Origin: an uncultured Spirochaetaceae bacterium
GTDB taxonomy: Bacteria > Spirochaetota > Spirochaetia > Treponematales > Treponemataceae
Direction of reading: 5' to 3'
NCBI GenBank assembly: GCA_902799965.1
Contig: CADCCO010000005.1
Coordinates: 1-64,000 of the forward strand
DNA length: 64,000 nucleotides
Both the position numbers and the translations under genes were made by a program. Positions 39,761 through 49,052 of this stretch are shown piece by piece; within the stretch, counting starts at the first letter, position 1; each line of letters starts with the position of its first letter. Under the pieces are notes generated by a model. That model did no database searches. It was not told where the DNA came from and worked only from the letters and a program-made list of their open reading frames with translations.

Positions 39761-41016
39761 GTTTGTTCAGAAATTCCAACAACAATTTTTGCGCCTTTTG
39801 CGGAAAGCCCGCCGACACCGACAGAAAGCTGGCCGCTTCCAGAATCGGAGAAATTTTCATTTGCCGCGAATGCGCCGACCTTTGCTCCAAGATTCTCAGC
39901 GAAGAGGAAAGCGGCGTTGACCAAATAGAAATGAGCAAGGTTCCCAGCCCCAAGGAATTCAAGGAATACCTTGACCAATACGTTGTGGGCCAGGACTACG
40001 CCAAAAAGGCTTTGAGCGTCGCGGTTTACAACCACTACAAGCGAATGTCCTTGATGGGCCAGCCCGCGGACCAAAACGAAGTCAAAATCGAAAAGTCAAA
40101 CATCCTTTTGATCGGCCCCACCGGCAGCGGAAAGACCCTGCTGGCCCGCACGTTGGCCGACAAGCTAAAGGTTCCCTTTGCCATCGCCGACGCGACGACC
40201 TTGACTGAAGCCGGCTACGTTGGCGAAGACGTTGAGAACGTTTTGCTTAAGCTTATCAACGCCGCCGACGGAAACATCGCGGCCGCCGAGCGCGGAATCA
40301 TCTTCATTGACGAAATCGACAAAATAGCGCGAAAGAGCGAAAACACTTCGATTACCCGAGACGTTTCGGGCGAAGGCGTTCAGCAGGCGCTGCTAAAAAT
40401 CATCGAAGGAACAAAGGCTTCCGTTCCCCCGCAGGGCGGCCGAAAGCATCCCAACCAGGAAATGCTTGAGATTGACACGACCAACATTCTGTTCATCTTG
40501 GGCGGCGCCTTTGTGGGCCTTGACAAAATAATCGAGCAAAGGACGGCGGAGCACTCGCTGGGCTTTGGCTCCAACGTCGCCACAATGAGCGACGAAGAAA
40601 GAATGCAGCTTTTGAACCAAGTCACGCCGGACGACCTTGTGAAGTTTGGCTTGATACCGGAATTGATTGGCCGCATGCCGATAACGGTGGCGCTAAAGGC
40701 TTTGACCCGCGACGACTTGGTGGCGATTTTGACCCAGCCCAAGAACGCGATTACAAAGCAGTTCCAAGCCTCGTTCGCCGTTGACGACGTGGACTTGACC
40801 TTTAACGAAGAAGCCATCAACGCGATTGCCGACACGGCGATAAAGCAAAAGACAGGCGCCCGCGGCTTGCGCGCGATTGTCGAGAAAATGCTTTTGGACT
40901 TGATGTACGAGCTCCCTAGCGTTCCCGGAAAGAAGGCGCTTGAAATCACAAAGGACTTTGTGGAAAACAAAAAGATTCCGGCGCCCGAAAGCCTGGTCGT
41001 GAAACAGCCCGCGTAA
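39757..41016 (+). CDS. clpX: ATP-dependent Clp protease ATP-binding subunit ClpX
   Basis: Unfoldase feeding ClpP, 419 aa. N-terminal C4 zinc-binding domain (CAFCGKP, then CRECADLC), Walker A GPTGSGKT at about residues 118-125 and Walker [10 protein letters not shown]. Sensor/pore region and [11 protein letters not shown] follow. Overlaps clpP (ATGA) and is followed by a palindromic repeat cluster. Confidence 0.96.
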   Translation: MSLFRNSNNNFCAFCGKPADTDRKLAASRIGEIFICRECADLCSKILSEEESGVDQIEMSKVPSPKEFKEYLDQYVVGQDYAKKALSVAVYNHYKRMSLMGQPADQNEVKIEKSNILLIGPTGSGKTLLARTLADKLKVPFAIADATTLTEAGYVGEDVENVLLKLINAADGNIAAAERGIIFIDEIDKIARKSENTSITRDVSGEGVQQALLKIIEGTKASVPPQGGRKHPNQEMLEIDTTNILFILGGAFVGLDKIIEQRTAEHSLGFGSNVATMSDEERMQLLNQVTPDDLVKFGLIPELIGRMPITVALKALTRDDLVAILTQPKNAITKQFQASFAVDDVDLTFNEEAINAIADTAIKQKTGARGLRAIVEKMLLDLMYELPSVPGKKALEITKDFVENKKIPAPESLVVKQPA

Positions 41017-41026
41017 TTGTCAAAGA

Positions 41027-41110
41027 AAGATTGTCGGGTCAAGCCCGACAATGACACGGGTCATTCCCGACAAAAAATGTCATTCCCGCGCTTGACGCGG
41101 GAATCTTTTT
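41027..41110. repeat. REP-like double palindrome after clpX
   Basis: Two hairpins in tandem: ATTGTCGGGT-CAA-GCCCGACAAT-type and ATTCCCGCG-CTTGA-CGCGGGAAT, separated by TGACA..TGTCA. The same two units in different combinations occur at 56095-56157 and 59195-59269. Probably doubles as terminator for convergent clpX and the glycosyltransferase gene. Confidence 0.8.
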
Positions 41111-42211
41111 TCAAACCAATCCGCGCAGAACGTCGATTGTGGCGCGGGCGCATTCCTGCCAGTTGAATTTTTTGCTCCAAGAGAGCCCGTCCAAAATCAT
41201 CTTTTGGCGGGCTTTTTTGTCGCCCAAAACCTTTTCAATCGCGTCCGCCATTTCTTCCAAATTGTCACTGTCGAACAAAATCGCCTTGCCGGCTGAAATT
41301 TCGGGTATAGCGCCGGAAGCGGCCGCCGCCACGGGAATTCCCGCAGCCATCGCCTCCAAAATCGGAAGGCCGACGCCTTCTTGGACGGACGGAAAAACGC
41401 AAGCGTCCGCGCCCGAAAGCAAAAGAGGAAAGCCTTCGTTTGGAAAAAAGCCGGTCAAAAAAATGTCCGAAGAAACGCTGGATTCAAAGGCGGCCTTGTG
41501 GACTTCCCTGCCCCATTCGCTTTCGGCTCCGGCAAAAACCAAGCGGTGCGGCGAGCCCGTCCGCTTTTTGAAAATCTCAAAGGCCTTGATTAGCTCTATG
41601 TGCTTTTTGGACGGGCCTGATACGCTGGACGGGTAGATTATGTAAGGCCGCTTTATCGCGAACGGCTTTAGGTTCAAAAGCTCGTCGTTGTCCAAGGGCC
41701 GCTGGAAAAAGCGGTTGTGGTCTATGCCGTGGCGGACGACGGCTATTTTGGCGCCGTCAAAGCCAAGGCGCAGCAAGTCGTTTTTTATGTAGTTTGTGGG
41801 AACGATTATTTTTTGGACGCGGCCAAAGCCCCGCAAGGCCAAGCGGTGCGAAAAGCGCGACTTGGCCAACACCACGCTGAGCGAGTCGTGCAAGACGGCC
41901 GCGCCCGGCGTTTTAAAGCGGCCCGGCATAAGGCGCGCCGCGGCGGGATAGAGGACGGCGCTTATTCCGTTCTTTTTGTAAAAGGCTTCCGCCGAAAAAT
42001 TGTGCCAGAAGCGCAGGGCGTTCAAGGAATCACCGCAGAGGACTTGGGCAAAGGGAAGAGCGTTTGAGTATGTGTAGCGGTCAGCCGCGTGGCCAAAAAG
42101 GACGGCCTCGCAGTTTTCGTCGGACGGCAAATTTTGGGTCAAGCTCAAAAGATACGAGCCGACGCCGCTTTTTCCGCTGTCGCAGCCGAATGTGTCAATA
42201 CCAAACTTCAT
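41111..42211 (-). CDS. Glycosyltransferase, GT4 family
   Basis: 366 aa with the GT-B fold pattern. The N-terminal DSGKSGVGSYLLSLTQ loop and IVPTNYIKNDLLRLG lead to the C-terminal nucleotide-sugar motif FPSVQEGVGLPILEAMAAGIPVAA, with the EGxGLPxxE signature at about residues 280-300. A mannosyl/glucosyl-transferase role in envelope glycan or lipid assembly is likely; donor and acceptor are unknown. Its start context (20 bp) is duplicated 89 bp upstream around a palindromic element. The -10 box (TAAAAT) is 7 nt from the ATG. Confidence 0.86.
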   Translation of the reverse strand: MKFGIDTFGCDSGKSGVGSYLLSLTQNLPSDENCEAVLFGHAADRYTYSNALPFAQVLCGDSLNALRFWHNFSAEAFYKKNGISAVLYPAAARLMPGRFKTPGAAVLHDSLSVVLAKSRFSHRLALRGFGRVQKIIVPTNYIKNDLLRLGFDGAKIAVVRHGIDHNRFFQRPLDNDELLNLKPFAIKRPYIIYPSSVSGPSKKHIELIKAFEIFKKRTGSPHRLVFAGAESEWGREVHKAAFESSVSSDIFLTGFFPNEGFPLLLSGADACVFPSVQEGVGLPILEAMAAGIPVAAAASGAIPEISAGKAILFDSDNLEEMADAIEKVLGDKKARQKMILDGLSWSKKFNWQECARATIDVLRGLV

Positions 42212-42304
42212 GCTTCATATTTTAGTGCATTTCTTTTGGTTTTGCTAGTGGTAATATTTACTGTCCGCTCTCGCGGACTACTGGCAATACCAAACTTCAT
42301 GCTT
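42196..42304 (-). repeat. 20-bp direct repeat flanking palindromic element R1
   Basis: CAATACCAAACTTCATGCTT at 42196-42215 covers the glycosyltransferase start and recurs at 42285-42304. Between them lies element R1 (42241-42291): reading the minus strand, TATTGCCAGtAG, a CCGCGAGAGCGG hairpin, then AATATTaCCACTAGCAAAA. R1 ends in TAGCAA (plus 42242-42247), which is 17 bp from TAAAAT (plus 42219-42224), the promoter of the glycosyltransferase gene. Confidence 0.7.
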
Positions 42305-42332
42305 ACATACTATCATAAAACGCAAATTTGCG

Positions 42333-42387
42333 CTATTGCCTAGGCGCCGAGAGGCGCGAACGTCAATAACTTCCTATTTGCAAAAGC
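42333..42387 (+). repeat. Palindromic element R2, upstream of the DEAD-box gene
   Basis: CTATTGCC, a GGCGCC-GAGA-GGCGCG hairpin, then GTCAATAACTTCCTATTTGCAAAAG. It is a diverged relative of R1 and R3. Its right end supplies TTGCAA as a -35 box. Confidence 0.65.
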
Positions 42388-42406
42388 GCGTGAAACGCGC
42401 TATAGT
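42378..42406 (+). promoter_or_regulatory. DEAD-box gene promoter, leaderless geometry
   Basis: TTGCAA at 42378-42383, 17-bp spacer, TATAGT at 42401-42406, then AAGCGC and the ATG at 42413. No Shine-Dalgarno fits. Confidence 0.75.
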
Positions 42407-42412
42407 AAGCGC

Positions 42413-43570
42413 ATGAGCGGATTCAGCGAATTGGGAATTAACGAGGGCCTTTGCCAAAAATTGGCGGGGATTGGAATAACGGAGCCGACGGCGGTTCAAG
42501 CGCAGGCGATTCCCGCCGTCCTGGCCGGAAAGAACGTGATTTTTCAGTCGGCCACGGGAAGCGGAAAAACATTCGCTTTTTTGCTGCCCCTCTTGCAAAA
42601 GATTGAGGCCGAGCCGAACCCGACAAAGGCCGTCCGCCTTGTGATTGTCTCCCCTACCTTTGAACTGGCTTCCCAACTAAAACAGGCGGCGGCTTCTGTG
42701 ACCGATTTAAAGTGCGGCCTGTTCATCGGCGGCGCTCCGCTCAAAAGGCAAATCGACGCGCTAAAGGAAAAGCCCGCCATAGTCGCGGGAACCCCAAGCC
42801 GCTTGCTGGAGCTTTGCCGCCTAAAAAAACTAAAGGTCGAAGGCGCCGCCGCCTTGGTTTTGGACGAGGCCGACCGCTTGGCTTCCAAAGAAATAGCCGG
42901 GGAAACGGCGGATTTGGCCGGTCTTTTTGGGGACGGAGCGCAAGTCATCGCTTGCAGCGCGACGATAAGCAAAAAAACGGAGGACTTTCTTTTTGTCGCG
43001 CGGCCAAACGTTCAGTTTGAAAAAATTCTTTTGCCCCTGGAAGACGTTTTGCGCGAAAAAATCGAGCACTGGGCCTTTTTTGCCGAGCGCCGCGACAAAA
43101 TTGACCTTTTGCGCTCCATTTTGCGCGCGCTGGAGCCCAAAAAGGCGCTTGTCTTTTCCAGCCGCGCCGACCAAGTGGAAAACATTTACCAAAAGCTGAA
43201 ATTCAAGAAAATCGACTGCGCCGCGCTTACGGCCAACACAAAAAACCAAGAGCGGCAGGCAATCCTGGCGCGCTTTAAAAGCGCCAAATGCCCGATTCTA
43301 GTCACCAGCGACCTTTCAAGCCGCGGCCTTGACATTCCCGACATCGACTACATAATCCAATGCGACTTGCCCAGCGACGAGGACTTTTTTGTCCACCGCT
43401 CCGGCCGCACCGCGCGCGCGGGAAAGAGCGGCGTGAACATCGTCATCGGCGACGAATGGGAGCTGCGAAAGCTGGCCGCGCTGGAAAAAAAGCTCAAAAT
43501 CACCGTCCACCCAAAAGCGCTCTACAAAGGCAAAGTCGTCGCCCCCGCGCCTTGCCAGCCAACCGAATAA
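42413..43570 (+). CDS. DEAD-box RNA helicase
   Basis: 385 aa. Q motif GINEGLCQKLAGIGITEPTAVQAQ, motif I SATGSGKT, motif II LDEADR, motif III SAT, then RGLDIPDIDYIIQCDLPS and HRSGRTARAG. A short core helicase without a C-terminal RNA-binding extension. The role could be ribosome assembly or mRNA decay. Transcribed from a promoter overlapping repeat R2. Confidence 0.93.
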   Translation: MSGFSELGINEGLCQKLAGIGITEPTAVQAQAIPAVLAGKNVIFQSATGSGKTFAFLLPLLQKIEAEPNPTKAVRLVIVSPTFELASQLKQAAASVTDLKCGLFIGGAPLKRQIDALKEKPAIVAGTPSRLLELCRLKKLKVEGAAALVLDEADRLASKEIAGETADLAGLFGDGAQVIACSATISKKTEDFLFVARPNVQFEKILLPLEDVLREKIEHWAFFAERRDKIDLLRSILRALEPKKALVFSSRADQVENIYQKLKFKKIDCAALTANTKNQERQAILARFKSAKCPILVTSDLSSRGLDIPDIDYIIQCDLPSDEDFFVHRSGRTARAGKSGVNIVIGDEWELRKLAALEKKLKITVHPKALYKGKVVAPAPCQPTE

Positions 43571-43592
43571 TAGAAAAAAAATAAAAAACGCG

Positions 43593-43732
43593 GCTCCCAG
43601 TCGTTGGGCGGTCGGCGGAACCGCTCGATATCGTCGCTACACACAATTTGCCCCTTGTAACTATTTACGTCTGCCGCTATCGCGGCAGGGGCAAAATGAG
43701 TGTTTCCGCCAACCGCCCGCCTCCTTCGCGCC
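43593..43732. repeat. Dispersed 140-bp palindromic element, copy B
   Basis: Collinear with copy A at 26063-26202, including GCGGTCGGCGGAA/TTCCGCCAACCGC, ATTTGCCCC/GGGGCAAAAT and CTGCCGC/GCGGCAG. In the outermost loop-proximal arm both sides changed together (TCGACGGAA to TCGGCGGAA, TTCCGTCA to TTCCGCCA), a compensatory change suggesting that pairing is selected. It lies in the 350-bp gap between the helicase gene and smc. Confidence 0.85.
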
Positions 43733-43800
43733 GATTTTATTATTTCCAAAACGGTTGACTGGCAAAGCGCATTACAAACGATAAAAAAACGCGATTTGCG

Positions 43801-43852
43801 CTATTGCCAGCAGCCCGCGCGAGCGGGCAGTCAATATTTCCACTAGCAAAAG
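43801..43852 (+). repeat. Palindromic element R3, upstream of smc
   Basis: CTATTGCCAGCAG, CCCGC-GCGA-GCGGG hairpin, then CAGTCAATATTTCCACTAGCAAAAG. It is the closest relative of R1 (inverted). The terminal CACTAGCAAAAG also occurs at 71-82. Confidence 0.75.
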
Positions 43853-43862
43853 TGCGTTCCAC

Positions 43863-43891
43863 TTGAATCTTTACCCAAAAAGCGCTAGAAT
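43863..43891 (+). promoter_or_regulatory. smc promoter
   Basis: TTGAAT at 43863-43868, 17-bp spacer, TAGAAT at 43886-43891. AGGGTGG about 8 nt before the GTG start at 43921 is the ribosome-binding site. Confidence 0.75.
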
Positions 43892-43920
43892 GTGTGGACT
43901 ATTTTTAGGGTGGCATTGAC

Positions 43921-46887
43921 GTGTTTTTAAAAAGTCTAGACATATTCGGTTTTAAGTCTTTCGCCGACCGCACGCACATCGACTTTGCGGACGGAATAAC
44001 GGCGCTTTTGGGCCCCAACGGCTGCGGAAAGAGCAACGTAGTTGACGCGATGAAATGGGTTTTGGCCGAAAACAAGTCCAAAAATTTGCGCGCGGCCACA
44101 ATGGAAGGCGTGATTTTCAACGGAACCGAAGCCCGTCCCGCCCTGAACTTGGCGGAAGTCACGCTAACGATTCTTAACGAAAACGACCTTCTTCCCCGCC
44201 CCGACACCGAAATCGCGATAAAGCGCCGCCTCTTCCGTTCCGGCGAAAGCCAGTACTTCATCAACAACCAGCAAGTCGGCCCCACCGAAATCCGAAAGCT
44301 TTTTATGGACACCGGCGTCGGCAAGGCCGCCTACTCCGTGATGGAGCAGGGAAAAATCGACCAAATACTTTCAAGCAAGCCGGAAGACCGCCGCTACCTT
44401 TTTGAAGAGGCCGCGGGAATCAGCCGCTCCAAGGCCGAATGCGCCGAAGCCGAGCGCGACTTGGAAAAAACCCGCGCGAACCTCACTCAAATAGAAGTTT
44501 CTCTCGCGGAAATCAAGCGCAACTACGACACGCTCAAAGTTCAGTCTGAAAAGACAAAAAAATACCGCAAGGTAAAGGAAGAAGTTTTTGACTTGCAGCT
44601 TGACATTCAGCTTTTAAAGTTGAAGAGCTTTGTTGAAACAAAGAGCCGCAACGAAAACACGATAAAGGAAATCGAAAAAAAGCGCGCCGACGTCCGCGCG
44701 GAAATCGACGCGATAAATTCAGCCTTGACCGAAAACACCGACAAGATAAAGAGCCTGCAAGACCAAGTGGCGCAGGGCACGCAAGAGTTGATAAAAATTC
44801 AGGGCGAAAAAACCGGAAAGCTTGAGCTGCAAAAACAGTTCAACTCGCGGCAGAGAGAACTGAACGAAAAAATCGCGCAAATCGAAAACCACAGAAAATC
44901 GATTCAAGAGCGAATCGACAGCTTGAACGAAGAGCTGGGCGAGGCCGAAAGCGCCATCCACGAAAAGGAAAAGCAGCTGGCCGACATAAAGAACAACATC
45001 GCCTCCTTTGGGCAAAACATAAACGACGCGTCGACGCGCATCCACGACAACGACGCGCAGGCCAGCGAAAAGCAGGAACTGATAGAAGACCTTGACTTGG
45101 CCCGCGCCAACTTGCAAAAAGAGTTGACCGCAATCACCGAAGACATCGTCACCGAGCTTGACGCAAAACTAAAAAGCTCAGGTCTCTCGCAAAACGCGAC
45201 GACGCTGGCCAAGCAGGAATTGGACGAGTCCTTGCAAAAACTTAAGATTTTTGTCCAAGGCCGCAAGAACATTCTTGACGACGCGCTAAAGACAGGCGCG
45301 GCCGGCGACGGTCCAAAAATCGCGGGCGAATCTTCCGCCGCTTTTGGAGAGGCGCTGGGCCTTTTGGAAAAGCTTGAAGCCTCGCTTTCCGCTTACATAA
45401 ATTCAACGCCCGCCTTTATCGCGGACTTTTTGAGCCCGGAAGGCATCATCACAAAAAAGCGCGGCGTTGACCAAAAGATTCAGGAAAACTTGGCGCAAGT
45501 TCAGGAAGTGAACAAGCGCATTGACGAGCTTAAAAAAGAGAACGAAGCTCTTGGCGAAAAAATCGCGGAATACAAGGAAACGCTGGCAAACCTTCAAGTA
45601 AACGAAGCCAAGATGAACGAGCAAATCTCGGCGGCCGGCCAGCAAATGACCATGCTCCGCCGAACGCTTACGACAGAAGAAAACAACTTGCGCCAAAACG
45701 AAGAAGACTTGTACATGGAGCAAAAGCGCAAGGACGACTTGGAAGAGGATTTGCAGTCGCTTGCGGAAGAGCTTGCTGAAATCGAAGAGCGCGGACAAAG
45801 AACCGCCGACCGCCTTAAGGAACTGGACGAGCAGATAAAGGACTACAACAACAAGGTTTCGGGCAAGACCAACGACTTGAACAAAAAGCAGGAAACGCTC
45901 AACAAGTACCAAAGCCAGTACGAACAGCTTTCCAACTCAATGATTCAAACCGAAACCGAAATCAAGAACATAAAGCAAAATTTCTTGGACCAATACTCGC
46001 GCGACTTGATGGAATACGAGGAGCGGATGTACACGATAACCGCCCAGCCGCTCGACTTGAAGGAAAAGCTTTCCAAAAAGCGGGGCGACTTGGAGGAATT
46101 AGGCCGCGGCATAAACCTTATGGCTCCCGAAGAATTTGTGGAAGTCAAGGAGCGCTACGAGCGCCAGCAGGCCAACTACGACGACACGCTCAAGAGCATG
46201 AAGAATTTGGAGCGCGTGGCGGAAGAAATCAAGTCAAAGTCTTCCGAGCTCTTCTTGGAAACTTACAACAAAATCAAAAGAAATTTCCACAATATGTTCC
46301 GCCGCTTGTTCGGGGGCGGAAAGGCCGAGCTTCGCTTGGAAAACCCCGAAAGCGTCCTTACAAGCGGAATCGAAATTTTGGCGCAGCCGCCGGGAAAAAA
46401 GCTGGAAGGAATTTCACTTTTGTCGGGCGGCGAAAAAACGATGACGGCCATCGCGCTTTTGTTCGCGACCTACCAAGTGCGCCCCAGCCCCTTCTGCTTG
46501 CTTGACGAGATTGACGCGGCGCTGGACGACAAGAACGTCGGCAGCTTTGTGAACGCGCTCACCGCCTTTGCGAACGTGAGCCAATATATCGTAATCACCC
46601 ACAACAAGAAAACCGTAATGGGCGCGAGCTCTTTGCTTGGCGTTACGATGGAAGAGTCCGGCGTTTCAAAAATCATAACGATGCGCCTTGACGACGACAT
46701 AGAAACGATTAGAAAGAATTACGTCGAAAAGAACGACGATTTTGTCGAGGAAGACGTTCCGCCGGAGGAAGGCGTTGTGATTCCTCCGCGCCCGCCGCGC
46801 CGCGACAAAACGGCTGAAGGCGCCGAAAGCGCCGCCGCGACTGAAAGCGCGCCGCAAAGCGAAGGAACGGAGCAAAGCCAAGAGTGA
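43921..46887 (+). CDS. smc: Chromosome segregation protein SMC
   Basis: 988 aa, GTG start. ATP-binding head: Walker A GPNGCGKSN at residues 31-39 and RRYLFEEAAGISRSK Q-loop/N-head region. Long coiled coils follow, then signature LLSGGEKTM near 834 and Walker B FCLLDEIDAAL near 858. It is shorter than the usual ~1150-1190 aa. The middle (about 410-530) does not show a recognisable SMC hinge with its conserved glycines; instead there is a short helical stretch (ALGLLEKLEASLSAYINSTP). A Pro/Glu/Ala-rich acidic tail ends the protein. scpA and scpB are not in the window. Confidence 0.9.
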   Translation: MFLKSLDIFGFKSFADRTHIDFADGITALLGPNGCGKSNVVDAMKWVLAENKSKNLRAATMEGVIFNGTEARPALNLAEVTLTILNENDLLPRPDTEIAIKRRLFRSGESQYFINNQQVGPTEIRKLFMDTGVGKAAYSVMEQGKIDQILSSKPEDRRYLFEEAAGISRSKAECAEAERDLEKTRANLTQIEVSLAEIKRNYDTLKVQSEKTKKYRKVKEEVFDLQLDIQLLKLKSFVETKSRNENTIKEIEKKRADVRAEIDAINSALTENTDKIKSLQDQVAQGTQELIKIQGEKTGKLELQKQFNSRQRELNEKIAQIENHRKSIQERIDSLNEELGEAESAIHEKEKQLADIKNNIASFGQNINDASTRIHDNDAQASEKQELIEDLDLARANLQKELTAITEDIVTELDAKLKSSGLSQNATTLAKQELDESLQKLKIFVQGRKNILDDALKTGAAGDGPKIAGESSAAFGEALGLLEKLEASLSAYINSTPAFIADFLSPEGIITKKRGVDQKIQENLAQVQEVNKRIDELKKENEALGEKIAEYKETLANLQVNEAKMNEQISAAGQQMTMLRRTLTTEENNLRQNEEDLYMEQKRKDDLEEDLQSLAEELAEIEERGQRTADRLKELDEQIKDYNNKVSGKTNDLNKKQETLNKYQSQYEQLSNSMIQTETEIKNIKQNFLDQYSRDLMEYEERMYTITAQPLDLKEKLSKKRGDLEELGRGINLMAPEEFVEVKERYERQQANYDDTLKSMKNLERVAEEIKSKSSELFLETYNKIKRNFHNMFRRLFGGGKAELRLENPESVLTSGIEILAQPPGKKLEGISLLSGGEKTMTAIALLFATYQVRPSPFCLLDEIDAALDDKNVGSFVNALTAFANVSQYIVITHNKKTVMGASSLLGVTMEESGVSKIITMRLDDDIETIRKNYVEKNDDFVEEDVPPEEGVVIPPRPPRRDKTAEGAESAAATESAPQSEGTEQSQE

Positions 46888-47252
46888 TGGACTTTTCCGA
46901 ACTGGGCGAAAACATAAGGGACTTTTTCTCGCAGCGGCAAAAGGCGCTTTTGCTTTCTTCAATACTCGCGCTCTTTTTTTGCGCGGCGCTTTTGGCCATA
47001 ATTTTGATTCCGCAAAAAAAAGAAGTTCCCAGCGCGAAATTCAAGAGCGAGCCGCTTGAGGCCGACCAAGAATTGCTTTTGCCGCAGGGCGTTTCTATTC
47101 CGCAAGAATACGCGACAAGCCGCGAGACAAAAGAAAAATGGAGCAAGGAAGAAGTCCGCGAGTGGCTTACTCCCGTTGACGAAGAGGCGCTCAAAAAGCT
47201 TTCGGCTGCCAACGACTTTTTGATTCAGAACATAACGGAGGCCGCTCCGTGA
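46887..47252 (+). CDS. Single-pass membrane protein of unknown function
   Basis: 121 aa from the ATG at 46887, overlapping the smc stop by one nt (TGATG). An N-terminal charged segment precedes one hydrophobic helix (ALLLSSILALFFCAALLAIILIP), then a charged exported or cytoplasmic tail. Overlaps the following lipoprotein gene by 4 nt. No family recognised; translational coupling to smc is likely. Confidence 0.75.
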   Translation: MDFSELGENIRDFFSQRQKALLLSSILALFFCAALLAIILIPQKKEVPSAKFKSEPLEADQELLLPQGVSIPQEYATSRETKEKWSKEEVREWLTPVDEEALKKLSAANDFLIQNITEAAP

Positions 47253-49042
47253 AAAAGACTCTTTTTGCATTGGCGCTTTCGCTTGCGGCCATAACATTTT
47301 TTTCTTGCGCCACGACAAACGGAAAAAGCGACTTGAGCGCCCAAAACGCGGCCGACGAAAGCGGCGTGTTGGACACAGACGATTCGCAGTCGCAAAAAGC
47401 CGCGTCCGCTTTTGAAACGCCGGACAGTGCGAACGAACCCGCCGACAGCGGCGGCGAAAGCGGCCAAGGCCAAGAAGCCGCGGTTTTAGGAAGCGGCGGA
47501 GAAGCCTCCAAGTCCGCCGAAAGCGCCCCCGAAGAAAAAATTCCCGAAAGCGAAATGCGCGAGCTTGAGGCTCTTTTGAACGACAACCCCGCGCAGGGCG
47601 ATTCGCAAAGCGAAGGCGAAAGCGGCGGCCGCGTTCAGTACGGCTCGCTTTTGGAAAAGATAAAGGCCGCTTCAAAAAGCGACGGCGAAAACGCGGCGCA
47701 AAGCCAGGACTCAGCCCAGAAGTCCGCTGTCCGCGTCGCGCCCAACAATTCCGGCGCGGCTAACGGCGGCGGAGCGGCCGGCAATTCCAGCGCGGCCGGC
47801 CCGACGCAAGCCGATGACGGCGAAAAGCTGCGGCGCGTCACAAGCCAAGGAAACACGATTACAAGCGGGCCGCTCATCGGGCCTGGCAGCGACGCGACGA
47901 TGACCGTCCAGCCTGCGAACGGAAACTCCAACGGGACAAACAATCCGGCGGCCTCAAGCAATTTTGGCGGAACAGACGGCGCCGCGCAAGAAGCCAACGA
48001 AGGGATTGCGCTTGCCATTCCCCAAGCGGAAGGCGAAGAAGCCGTTCCCCAAGAAGAAAAGCCAATCCCAATGCCCAGCCGCTCGATGACGGTAAAGAAC
48101 AAACAGTTCGTCGACATCGTTTATCCGGGAAGCGGCTGGATTTACCTTGGCGAAGAGGATTCTGGCGACCGCTTTATTTTCCAAGGCCGCAAGCTGGGGA
48201 ACGGAGAGACGACCTTTACCTTGCGCTCAAACAAGCCTGGAACTTCGCTTCTTCACTTTTACAAGAACGACATTCTTACAGGAAACTACATAGACGACTG
48301 GATCGAAATAACCGTAAACGAAAAAGGCGCGACGGACGCGGTTCATGTGACCGCGCCCTCTTACGCGGAAGCGGTTCCGCCAAAATTTGACCGCGCCAAA
48401 AACACGGCTGAAAAAGAAAAGGCGATAGCCCAAGCCGCCGCCAAAAAACAGGCGGAGCGAGAAGAAAAGCTTGTCGAACAAAAAGCGGCGGAAAAAACGC
48501 CGGCCGAAAAAGAAAGCCCCGCCGCAAAAACGGAAGCGCCTTCTAAAAAGGAAAGCTCCGCCGAAGCCGCGCCCGCCGAAAAGGTACAGACGGTGATTCA
48601 AACAGCGGGACAAGAAAAAAGCGAGTCAAAGCAAAAGACCGCAGTGGCCGGAAACAACGGCCCGCAAAACGGCGGGCAAGCGGCCTCCCCCGCTTCATCT
48701 TCGCAGGCGGCCGGCTCTGGCGCAAGCCAAAAATCGCAAGGCGGCGCGGCGGGAAATTCCGCCCAAAGCCTTTTGGAGCGGGCTAGGAAAGCCTACGACG
48801 AAAAGCGCTACGAAGAGGCGCTGGACTTGGTTCAGCAATTTTTTGAAAGCGCCACGGAAGACTTTGACGCGGGCCTTTATTTGGAAGGCTTGATTTTGGA
48901 AGCCAAGTCCAGCGTTCGAAACATTAAGAGCGCGATTGACGCTTACGACACCCTTTTGAAAAACTGGCCGCAAAGCCCCTACTGGCGCCGCGCCAACGAA
49001 AGGGCCGTTTACTTAAAGAGATTTTACATAGACATAAGATAA
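47249..49042 (+). CDS. Large low-complexity lipoprotein with C-terminal TPR-like region
   Basis: 597 aa, GTG start. Signal peptide with lipobox FFSC (cysteine about residue 20). Residues ~25-270 and ~385-505 are Ala/Ser/Glu/Gln/Gly-rich and probably disordered. Between them a beta-rich domain (about 275-365: SMTVKNKQFVDIVYPGSGWIYLG to DDWIEITV) is present. The last ~90 residues are helical (SLLERARKAYDEKRYEEALDLVQQF), like a CpoB/YbgF TPR region, suggesting an envelope-spanning adaptor. No assigned function. Confidence 0.75.
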   Translation: MKKTLFALALSLAAITFFSCATTNGKSDLSAQNAADESGVLDTDDSQSQKAASAFETPDSANEPADSGGESGQGQEAAVLGSGGEASKSAESAPEEKIPESEMRELEALLNDNPAQGDSQSEGESGGRVQYGSLLEKIKAASKSDGENAAQSQDSAQKSAVRVAPNNSGAANGGGAAGNSSAAGPTQADDGEKLRRVTSQGNTITSGPLIGPGSDATMTVQPANGNSNGTNNPAASSNFGGTDGAAQEANEGIALAIPQAEGEEAVPQEEKPIPMPSRSMTVKNKQFVDIVYPGSGWIYLGEEDSGDRFIFQGRKLGNGETTFTLRSNKPGTSLLHFYKNDILTGNYIDDWIEITVNEKGATDAVHVTAPSYAEAVPPKFDRAKNTAEKEKAIAQAAAKKQAEREEKLVEQKAAEKTPAEKESPAAKTEAPSKKESSAEAAPAEKVQTVIQTAGQEKSESKQKTAVAGNNGPQNGGQAASPASSSQAAGSGASQKSQGGAAGNSAQSLLERARKAYDEKRYEEALDLVQQFFESATEDFDAGLYLEGLILEAKSSVRNIKSAIDAYDTLLKNWPQSPYWRRANERAVYLKRFYIDIR

Positions 49043-49052
49043 GAAGGTTTTT

